NCBI RefSeq assembly: GCF_000006445.2
Contig: NC_006048.2
Span: 682,001 to 746,000 of the forward strand
Reading direction: 5' to 3'
Origin: Debaryomyces hansenii CBS767
Lineage: Eukaryota; Ascomycota; Pichiomycetes; Serinales; Debaryomycetaceae
Length of the DNA stretch: 64,000 nucleotides
The notes beneath the pieces are model-generated. The model saw nothing but the letters and a program-made list of their open reading frames with translations, searched no databases and was not told the origin of the DNA. Both the position numbers and the translations under genes were made by a program. Shown here piece after piece: positions 57,113 through 64,000 of the stretch (positions within the stretch are counted from its first letter, which is position 1; each line of letters starts with the position of its first letter).

Positions 57113-58705
57113 ATGAGTGAATCCGACAACAACAAATTGACGCCGACTATTATTAACGATATGCGGGTGCCTACTCCTAGTACAGCTAGTAGAACATACA
57201 AGGATGCAATTAATGCATTGAACACGTTACAATCGAATTTTGCGTCCATAGAGGCCATCAAAAAGTTGGGGCCAGATGTGAATAAGAATGAGATGTCTAT
57301 TAGAGAGGTTTACGAGTATACCAGAAGGTTGGGGTATCAGCCCAAAGACTTCAATCGAATGAATCTCATTCACGTCACTGGTACTAAGGGTAAAGGGTCT
57401 ACATGTGCATTCGCCGAGTCTATTTTGAGCCAATATAGATCGACTAATAGTGGACCAATCAATAAGATTGGGCTATTTACATCACCCCACTTGAAGACGG
57501 TCAGAGAAAGAATCAGAATCGACGGTAGTCCGATTAATGAGTTGAAGTTTACAAAGTACTTTTTCGAAGTGTGGGATAAATTGTCTACCACGGAATCTTC
57601 AGCGACAGAATTTCCAACTTTGCAACCTAGTAACGTTGTCAAACCTATGTATTTCAAATACTTGACCATTTTGTCATTCCATGTATTCATGTCAGAAGGA
57701 GTGGATACTGCTATTTATGAAGTTGGTGTGGGTGGTCAATATGACTCTACGAATATAATTGACGCACCAACGGTAGTTGGTATTTCGAGTTTGGGTATCG
57801 ACCATACGTTTATGTTGGGCAATACAATTGACTCGATTACCTGGAACAAAACTGGTATATTCAAGAAAGGCTGTCCAGCTGTCGTAAGTGATCAACTAGA
57901 GTACCCTGAGTCATTAGATGTCATCAAAGAAAGAGCTACCGAACTAGGTGTGTCTAGATTAGAAATTGTAGACACAAATTATTTACCGCCCAACGTCAAG
58001 CTAGGTTTGGCTGGAGATTTTCAAAGACTGAATGCTGCGTTGGCCATCAAATTGGCAACAATCCATTTGCAGAAGTTAGGTGTACCATCAAACGAGTTGC
58101 CTGACTTCGATAACAGTAATACCTTGCCCGATAAGTTTTTAAAGGGGTTATCTGACACACAATGGAGTGGCCGGTGTCAATTGATTGAAAAAGAAGGTAT
58201 TAATTGGTATATTGATGGTGCCCATACTCTTGAGTCCATAAATGTTGCATCGTCTTGGTTCAAATATACTGTTAATACAAAGCATCAACCTAATAAGGGG
58301 TTGAAGATTCTCTTATTTAATCAGCAAAACAGAGAGAATGCAAATGATTTGTTAAGAAAATTATACGGGAATGTTAGTTCTAGCGAATTTAAATTTGATC
58401 ATGTTATTTTTACGACCAACATTACGTGGTCTGATGGCAATTACAATAGCGATTTAGTTTCTTTAAATAGCTCCAAGGAGCAAGTAGATAAGTTGATTAT
58501 TCAAAAAGAATTAGCAGAAGTTTGGAGTAAGTTAGATCAGAAGAATGGTTATAATTCTCGAAAGCATATTTTTCACGACATTGAAACAAGCGTTAACTTT
58601 ATCAAGAGTTTGACGCATGATTCACCTGTCATTGATGTGTTCGTATGTGGCTCATTACATTTAGTGGGTGGATTTTTAGTGGTGCTTGATAATGAAAGAG
58701 ACTAA
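57113..58705 (+). CDS. MET7: Folylpolyglutamate synthase Met7
   Basis: Adds glutamates to folates, needed for methionine synthesis and mitochondrial function. 530 residues (S. cerevisiae Met7 has 548). Mur-ligase-like features: YKDAINALNTLQSNFASIEA, NLIHVTGTKGKGSTCAFAES with the P-loop near residue 90, GLFTSPHLKTVRERIRIDG, the Mg/ATP-site AIYEVGVGGQYDSTNII, SSLGIDHTFMLGNTIDSITW, KTGIFK (carbamylated-Lys region), and in the C-terminal domain QWSGRCQLIEKEGINWYIDG plus DGAHTLESI. Fol3 is the smaller dihydrofolate synthetase relative; length and the N-terminal extension favour Met7. The N-terminus is not strongly presequence-like from the first ATG. Confidence 0.95.
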   Translation: MSESDNNKLTPTIINDMRVPTPSTASRTYKDAINALNTLQSNFASIEAIKKLGPDVNKNEMSIREVYEYTRRLGYQPKDFNRMNLIHVTGTKGKGSTCAFAESILSQYRSTNSGPINKIGLFTSPHLKTVRERIRIDGSPINELKFTKYFFEVWDKLSTTESSATEFPTLQPSNVVKPMYFKYLTILSFHVFMSEGVDTAIYEVGVGGQYDSTNIIDAPTVVGISSLGIDHTFMLGNTIDSITWNKTGIFKKGCPAVVSDQLEYPESLDVIKERATELGVSRLEIVDTNYLPPNVKLGLAGDFQRLNAALAIKLATIHLQKLGVPSNELPDFDNSNTLPDKFLKGLSDTQWSGRCQLIEKEGINWYIDGAHTLESINVASSWFKYTVNTKHQPNKGLKILLFNQQNRENANDLLRKLYGNVSSSEFKFDHVIFTTNITWSDGNYNSDLVSLNSSKEQVDKLIIQKELAEVWSKLDQKNGYNSRKHIFHDIETSVNFIKSLTHDSPVIDVFVCGSLHLVGGFLVVLDNERD

Positions 58706-58921
58706 TAGATCATTTATTGCTTGTTTCGGGATTGTTTTCTCGATTAATATATTAATTAATTTATATTTATGAGTGATTGTATAATAAAAAAATATAAAAA
58801 GGAAGAAAAGCAAACTAATATAACATCATGTACATAAATATAGCAAGAATTCAGAAGAATTCTCTAGTCAGTATACATTATAATCAACTAGAATCAAACT
58901 AAATACAGGTTCTAGTTCCAA

Positions 58922-60133
58922 TTAATTATTATTATTGTTAACGATATTTTCTCTCGAGGTATTTACGATATCGTCAATATTGGCCAACGAATTTTTCCAA
59001 TCCACCAAAGCATTCTTCACATTTTCCCAATTTTTAGAAATACTTTCTTCATCACCAGCTATGATAAATCTATGAACTCTGGTTAAGTAGAATGTTTGGT
59101 CTAATTGGTTCAATTTACCTTCAATAACACCCGCTTTAATGGAATTGATTAATAATGCTTCAAAACCTTCAGCGGATGAGGCTAATGCGGTTGGAATTTC
59201 ATTGTAGTTGAAAACATTCTTGTTATCATTGTCGATGAAGAATTTCCCTAATGCCAAGATTCTTGATTTTTGTTCAACATCCTCACTTGATAAACCAGAC
59301 GAAGAAGGAACGGATGTGATTAATTCACCTCTAGTGTATTTAGTAAAGAGCGATACTAATTCATCACTGGAATTTTCCTTTAAGGCACTAGCCACAGTAT
59401 TGTTGACTAAAAACGAAACATCCGTAGTAGATGACAATAAAGCAAACTTAATTAATTTATGTAATTCATTTAAGTTTAATGTGTGTTTTGATGTGAAGGA
59501 TTTAATCAATTGTAATGATTTGTAAGACTTTTTGTCATCCAAGTTAATAAATTTCCAGAAGATAGATTTAATTTCTTCATCAGTGGCATTGGCCTGGGTC
59601 AACCATAAAACTAAGCTGTTACCAATTGGCCCTTGGATTAAACTGTAGTCAATATTTGAGGCTTCAACAATGCTTAAAATTGTTGTCAATATATGAATTC
59701 TGTTTGACGAGGTTTCTGGCAAGAAATTGAAGAAAGTGTTTAAAATGGATAAGATAGTAGTTGACTTAATAGATTTTCTGTCTCTCAATAATGGTTGTTT
59801 TGTTGGGTTACATTCAATTAAATTTTGAATAATTTGGGAATCTTTGTTTAAAACCTTTTCAAATGATCCTTCAAGTTGAGATAAAATGTAAGTAATCAAA
59901 TTAAATGTAGGTTCGAATTCTCTGTCTGATAACTTAGTTAAGTTAGATGCCGTTGAAGTTTCATAGATTTTCTTAATTAAACCTGGTTTGTCAATTATTT
60001 CCTTACTCTGGTCATTGAAAAAAGATTGTAAAGTTTTGGAAAGTTCAACTGATTCATTAACAGAATCAATAATCTGACCATATTCCTTAACGGAATCTTT
60101 TAATTCGTTATCAACAACTATAACAGCAGGCAT
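58922..60133 (-). CDS. EIF3M: Translation initiation factor eIF3 subunit m
   Basis: A 403-residue PCI-domain protein matching eIF3m, part of the eIF3 PCI/MPN core in most eukaryotes but missing from the reduced eIF3 of S. cerevisiae. The N-terminal half is helical-repeat (LPETSSNRIHILTTILSIVE, FWKFINLDDKKSYKSLQLIK). The C-terminal PCI winged helix contains NEIPTALASSAEGFEALLIN, SIKAGVIEGKLNQLDQTFYL, TRVHRFIIAGDEESISKNWE and NVKNALVDWKNSLANIDDIV, the last segment being characteristic of eIF3m (W-L-W---). The COP9 subunit CSN7 has a similar fold but lacks this tail. The protein ends in a poly-Asn run (NNNNN). Confidence 0.88.
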   Translation of the reverse strand: MPAVIVVDNELKDSVKEYGQIIDSVNESVELSKTLQSFFNDQSKEIIDKPGLIKKIYETSTASNLTKLSDREFEPTFNLITYILSQLEGSFEKVLNKDSQIIQNLIECNPTKQPLLRDRKSIKSTTILSILNTFFNFLPETSSNRIHILTTILSIVEASNIDYSLIQGPIGNSLVLWLTQANATDEEIKSIFWKFINLDDKKSYKSLQLIKSFTSKHTLNLNELHKLIKFALLSSTTDVSFLVNNTVASALKENSSDELVSLFTKYTRGELITSVPSSSGLSSEDVEQKSRILALGKFFIDNDNKNVFNYNEIPTALASSAEGFEALLINSIKAGVIEGKLNQLDQTFYLTRVHRFIIAGDEESISKNWENVKNALVDWKNSLANIDDIVNTSRENIVNNNNN

Positions 60134-60351
60134 AATATTGTACTAAAATGTTGATACTATTCAAGTTTAAATTATCTTCCTTTAATCAAGCACTCGTTGT
60201 TCAGATTAAAAAAATTTTCGATATTTCAATCCTGATTAGAAGAGGTGTGTACGCACCCTTTTAAAGTGAAATATATATTCGAACATAATATTACAATAAT
60301 GATATACTCATATAATTATATAAGTATGTATGTATATACATGTATGACTGT

Positions 60352-63285
60352 CTAGTTTTCATCTTCTTCCTCTTCATTGATAATAAAATTGGCTTGATAC
60401 ATATTTTTCCCATTCATAGGGCCTATAGCAGTATTATTGTTTTTATTCCAAACTGAATTATCATCTATCAGTTGCATGTTTCTATAATTTACATCGTTGT
60501 TTTCCTGTTGATTAGCTTTAGAAGGCCAGGTTGTTTTCACAGAAAACTTTGAGCTATATGGCTGTTCCTGGATATTATTAATTGGTTTATTCTTCAGCTT
60601 GAGTTTATTAAACTTATTTGGTATTGGTGGAGAATGAGATCTTGTGGTAGCTTCATTGTCATTGAGAAATTGATATGGTTGAGGTACGCTATTAATCTTA
60701 TTAATAGAAGGTATTGAGTTTTGAGAAGCAGTGTTTCTTGAATGGCGCAAAAGTTTTGAATTAACGAACGTCATTTTCTTGGGTGGTGGCGTTCCGTCTG
60801 GAGACGATGGTCTATTAGGCACAGGCGATAAGCTAGAATTAATATCGCTCGCTAGGTCTGTCATCGGAACTGTGGGTACTGGCGATGCAAATAAGTGACC
60901 ATTCATGGTGGCATTCTTTCTGGACTGGGAATAACTTTCCTCCGACGAATTACTAGACAAACGTGATAACGATCTTTTCTGATGATGAGACTTGGCAGGA
61001 GCAGAATTTGATCCCGTGGCAGCGGTCGATGTAGACATTATTGAAATATCCGACGATAATGTTCGCCTATAACTTGGCCGTTTTTTAGTAACTGATGATC
61101 CTGAAGTTGGCGTCATCACAGACGAATGCCTTTGAGGGAAATCTTGTTGAAAATTATCCAAAGACGACTCGTAAATACCATCCTCGTCATACTCTTCTTC
61201 ATCCATGGTATCTGTTTCGCCAAGAAGATCAGTTTCGGACATCATGGTTGAGAGTTGACTCAAATGGCTTAATTGACTTGCCTGGGATACAACTGATGAA
61301 GGTCTTGTTTTTAAATATTTCGACGACATAGGATAATTCTCCAGTGTTGGAGTGGCTTGTCTATTTGGTGATTCAAATACCGAGTCTTCCATATTATTAT
61401 CCATTTCCTGAATTAAGTCATTCTTCGCTTCGATTTCATTCTCATTATTAGGTATCAGATTTTCATTGACAAGCGTTGTATCTTGTGTCTCAATTATAGG
61501 GACTATATTCCTGTTTATTTCGTTCAAATTAGTCTTAGGACTAGGGGAACTGCCATTACTGATTAATGGAATTTTTTCGCCGTTGCCATATTGGGGTTCT
61601 GTTGGCTTCGTCGTATTCTCTCTTGCTGTTTCGAGACCATTATTATTCTTATTTTTTTTCCAAAACTGAAGCCTGTTTAAGATTTTGGCGTTCTTAATCT
61701 TCTTCTTCAGGTTCTCGCTCCCTGTTGTAGAACTTAGCGTAGTCGTGGCATTTGAAGGTCTTCTTTTCATTTCACTTTGGTTAAAGGTAACTATTTTTGA
61801 GAGTGGTACTTCGATATTACTATCGGTTCCTTCAAGTATTGAGTTAGGTGTATAGTCATGGTCTAAATTAGAAACTGTTTTGCTCATTCGTTGCCCTGTT
61901 AAGGAATTTCTATTCAGCTCAGAGCCACGGGGTTTCTTGTATGGATCGCTGAATTCAATGGATTTTCGTGATCCAATCTTGGAGAGATTTGTCCTGCTAA
62001 TGCTATTCCTGTTCGAACTTAAACTTAAACTTGAAATAATTCTTTCTAGCGGTTGAGAGCCACTTCCTTGCTCAGATAAAGAAAGAGCACTCTTTACTTT
62101 TTTACGAGAATTTATCAACGACTTTTTTGCTTCGTTATACTTTCTTTTCTTCTCTCTATAATGTTTCTTCTTCTTAGTAAATTCTCTAACTAAGGATAAC
62201 TCATAAAAAGCTGTTAGTGGATTTTTTTCACCATTCAATACATCTTGTTGGAGCTGAATAATATCAATGTTTAATTTATCCAATTTCCTCATTAAATTTC
62301 GGTCCATCTTTGATTGGAATGGTTGCATCTCGGAACTATAGTGTTGACTTATTGAAAGAATTGATTCTTGGTCATTATAGAAAGAAGATCTATTGTTCTT
62401 CTCAGAAGTTTTATTACTGATATCGATCAAAAATGACGAGTTTGATATGTCACTTAGCCCAGGACGTGCACGCGGATCCTTGGAAAGCATCTTTCGTAAA
62501 AGTTCAATCGCATCTTGCGGAATTGAGTCTCTATAGAGTGGCTCTTCGTTGATTATCTTGTATTTTGTTTTCAAATCATCATCTTCATCGAATGGCATTT
62601 CACCATAAAGCATGGTGAATAAAATGACACCTAAAGACCAAATGTCAATTGCAAAACCCGAATATGGCTGATTCTTAATTAGCTCTGGGGCCATATAAAC
62701 AGTTGTGCCACAAACTGTGGAAAGAAATTGACGTTTCACCGGGTTAAATTCTCGAACAAATCCAAAGTCAGTTAATTTAACAATTGACCTCTTAGAATCT
62801 GCCAATAGTATATTCTCCAATTTCAAATCTCTATGTGCTAGGTTAAGAGAATGCACATATTTTACTCCGGTTATTATTTGGTTGAACAAGTTTTGAGTTT
62901 CATGATATTCGAGTCTTCGTTTTTCATATATGTAGTAAAACAATTCACTTCCTTCACAATACTCGAGTGCCATCCACAAGTGTCTTTCCGATTTTATTAC
63001 TTCATACAATTTCACAATATTCTTATGTTGTAATTGTCTATGGTAGTATACTTCTCTCACAATATTTGGATCGTCAATCAAACCACACTTCAACACCACT
63101 TGCACGTTCAAAAGAACATGATTAGCCAAATAAACCTTTCCAAAAGCGCCCTCGCCTATTTCCTTAATAATTTGATAGTTTCCTATCTGGGTAACTTCGG
63201 GAGATGTGATTTGTAAATAGAATTGGTTGAACTGAGCAGCAAGTCGAGCTTTGGTATTCTGGTCGCTCACTCTTGACCCATTCAT
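60352..63285 (-). CDS. Ser/Thr protein kinase, YPL150W-like
   Basis: A 977-residue kinase from the ATG at 63285 (MNGSRVSDQNTKARLAAQFN). The lead ITSPEVTQIGNYQIIKEIGE resembles S. cerevisiae YPL150W, an uncharacterised CAMK-like kinase of about 900 residues. Kinase domain at about 36-288: Gly loop IGEGAFGKVYLA, VVLK lysine, catalytic HRDLKLENIL, DFGFVRE, CGTTVYMAPELIKNQPYSGF, SLGVILFTMLYGEMPFDEDD. The conserved motifs are intact, so it should be active. The 690-residue tail is Ser/Asn/Pro-rich with coiled-coil KKKHYREKKRKYNEAKK near 380 and an acidic end (NEEEEDEN). I do not assign a function. Confidence 0.88.
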   Translation of the reverse strand: MNGSRVSDQNTKARLAAQFNQFYLQITSPEVTQIGNYQIIKEIGEGAFGKVYLANHVLLNVQVVLKCGLIDDPNIVREVYYHRQLQHKNIVKLYEVIKSERHLWMALEYCEGSELFYYIYEKRRLEYHETQNLFNQIITGVKYVHSLNLAHRDLKLENILLADSKRSIVKLTDFGFVREFNPVKRQFLSTVCGTTVYMAPELIKNQPYSGFAIDIWSLGVILFTMLYGEMPFDEDDDLKTKYKIINEEPLYRDSIPQDAIELLRKMLSKDPRARPGLSDISNSSFLIDISNKTSEKNNRSSFYNDQESILSISQHYSSEMQPFQSKMDRNLMRKLDKLNIDIIQLQQDVLNGEKNPLTAFYELSLVREFTKKKKHYREKKRKYNEAKKSLINSRKKVKSALSLSEQGSGSQPLERIISSLSLSSNRNSISRTNLSKIGSRKSIEFSDPYKKPRGSELNRNSLTGQRMSKTVSNLDHDYTPNSILEGTDSNIEVPLSKIVTFNQSEMKRRPSNATTTLSSTTGSENLKKKIKNAKILNRLQFWKKNKNNNGLETARENTTKPTEPQYGNGEKIPLISNGSSPSPKTNLNEINRNIVPIIETQDTTLVNENLIPNNENEIEAKNDLIQEMDNNMEDSVFESPNRQATPTLENYPMSSKYLKTRPSSVVSQASQLSHLSQLSTMMSETDLLGETDTMDEEEYDEDGIYESSLDNFQQDFPQRHSSVMTPTSGSSVTKKRPSYRRTLSSDISIMSTSTAATGSNSAPAKSHHQKRSLSRLSSNSSEESYSQSRKNATMNGHLFASPVPTVPMTDLASDINSSLSPVPNRPSSPDGTPPPKKMTFVNSKLLRHSRNTASQNSIPSINKINSVPQPYQFLNDNEATTRSHSPPIPNKFNKLKLKNKPINNIQEQPYSSKFSVKTTWPSKANQQENNDVNYRNMQLIDDNSVWNKNNNTAIGPMNGKNMYQANFIINEEEEDEN

Positions 63286-63288
63286 CAA

Positions 63289-63741
63289 TACTTGTTAATA
63301 TTTTGCTTTTTTAGTAATATTTTTTGATATCGGTCCGAGTAAACTTAATTCTCTTCATTCAATGTGTTGGTAGTGTTGTATATTTGAATCCACACTTATT
63401 CCACGATCTATATCGGATTATAAATATTAATGCCGGTCTTCTCAATATTGTTTAAAACGAGGGTCCAACTTGCCCATTAACTTGAATTATCGGTATGATA
63501 ATTTACTGACAAGTTCTTTAAATCAAGGATTGTAATAATTTGTAGCTCGAGCAAAATACTGTAGCTTATATTAATGTAAAGTTCAGATTGATAAGGTGTT
63601 TGGACAAGACCGAAAGAAGCTAGCCGTACTAATAATCACCCTCAAGTCACGAGCACATCACCAAAAATCTTCAGATTCTAACTAAATATCTACTTCTTTT
63701 AACTAACTTTAAGGTAGCATATTGATTGAAAGAATAAGACT
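63289..63741. other. Divergent promoter at the right edge
   Basis: 453 bp between the kinase and the final partial gene. AT-rich, with no recognised frame, RNA or strong factor site. Confidence 0.4.
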
Positions 63742-64000
63742 ATGAGTAGCCGATTGGCGACAATACGAAGTATTGGTATTGCCCCAAAAATTTTGGGTAG
63801 GTGTATAAAACAGTTCAGTACGTCGTATCTTTTGAAGAACGCCAATGTGCTGAACAACCTCAATAAGTCATCGAACGCTTGGGAAAATATATTCAAGCAG
63901 ATAAACCAAACGAAACCCCCAAATACGAATATAACTAATGACTTAGAACCGTTCGATCAGTTAAAAGAAGTTGTAAAGAAGCCTTTATGGCAGATATACT
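63742..64000 (+). CDS. 5' part of a probable mitochondrial protein (truncated by window)
   Basis: An open frame from the ATG at 63742 runs off the window; 86 codons are visible without a stop. The N-terminus has a mitochondrial presequence character: positively charged and amphipathic (MSSRLATIRSIGIAPKILGR), followed by CIKQFSTSYLLKNANVL with an R-x-x(F/S)ST-type processing region. The rest (SSNAWENIFKQINQTKPPNT, DLEPFDQLKEVVKKPLWQIY) matches nothing I recognise with confidence. It is divergent from the kinase gene. Identity needs the downstream sequence. Confidence 0.7.
   Translation, partial: MSSRLATIRSIGIAPKILGRCIKQFSTSYLLKNANVLNNLNKSSNAWENIFKQINQTKPPNTNITNDLEPFDQLKEVVKKPLWQIY

Noticed and set aside
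1..64000. tRNA genes.
   Set aside because: I looked in the spacers for GGTTCGANNCC B-box-like sequences on both strands and found none with a matching A box and acceptor stem; tRNAscan-SE would be decisive.

Overview
This window is nuclear DNA from an ascomycete yeast. Genes are dense, the sequence is AT-rich, and introns are few and short, with canonical TACTAAC branch sites close to the 3' splice site. Several genes are missing from Saccharomyces cerevisiae: the NADH-binding subunit of respiratory complex I, a palmitoyl-protein thioesterase, eIF3 subunit m, a cwf18-type spliceosome protein and a full-length CCDC124-type protein. In-frame CTG codons look rare (I saw none in the complex I gene). 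Together this points to the Candida/Debaryomyces (CTG) clade, with composition most like Debaryomyces. The species call is inference. If it is right, CTG should be read as serine in all these proteins.

Layout. 1-6.7 kb: SNP1 (U1-70K, 5' truncated), YRB2, EFM4 (spliced), MSI1, ATP4 (spliced) and a cwf18-like protein. 6.9-16.1 kb: MER3 (spliced), palmitoyl-protein thioesterase, UTP30, a TPO5-like polyamine permease and TIM17. 16.5-25.5 kb: YAK1, a secreted protein possibly of bacterial origin, a gene-poor stretch of 1.4 kb, RPB4 and SNU114. 25.5-33 kb: an acidic protein of unknown function, SWI3, a gene-free stretch of 1.7 kb with a GC-rich island, RPL17 (spliced) and QCR8. 33-46 kb: ERG20, EBP2, a KTR/MNT mannosyltransferase, PCH2 (spliced at its 3' end), complex I NDUFV1, GDT1, MED8, a WBP11-like protein and the RIM2 carrier. 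46-64 kb: MOT1, a CCDC124-like protein, homocitrate synthase (LYS20/21), a cyclin-like protein, MET7, eIF3m, a YPL150W-like kinase and the 5' end of a probable mitochondrial protein.

As expected in yeast the genes are single transcription units, not operons. Recurring themes are RNA processing (SNP1, SNU114, cwf18-like, WBP11-like), chromatin and transcription (MSI1, SWI3, MOT1, RPB4, MED8), mitochondria (ATP4, TIM17, QCR8, NDUFV1, RIM2), ribosome biogenesis and translation (UTP30, EBP2, RPL17, EFM4, eIF3m) and meiosis (MER3, PCH2).

The most informative points are five introns that correct the gene models, including introns in both meiotic genes where retention would truncate the protein; a nested inverted-repeat structure between YAK1 and the secreted-protein gene; a GC-rich non-coding island upstream of RPL17; a Homol-D/Tbf1-type ribosomal-protein promoter; paired Reb1-type sites downstream of the CCDC124-like gene; and two Gcn4 sites upstream of LYS20/21. 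I saw no tRNA, rRNA, CRISPR or convincing transposon. I found no clear evidence of an entirely new multi-gene system.
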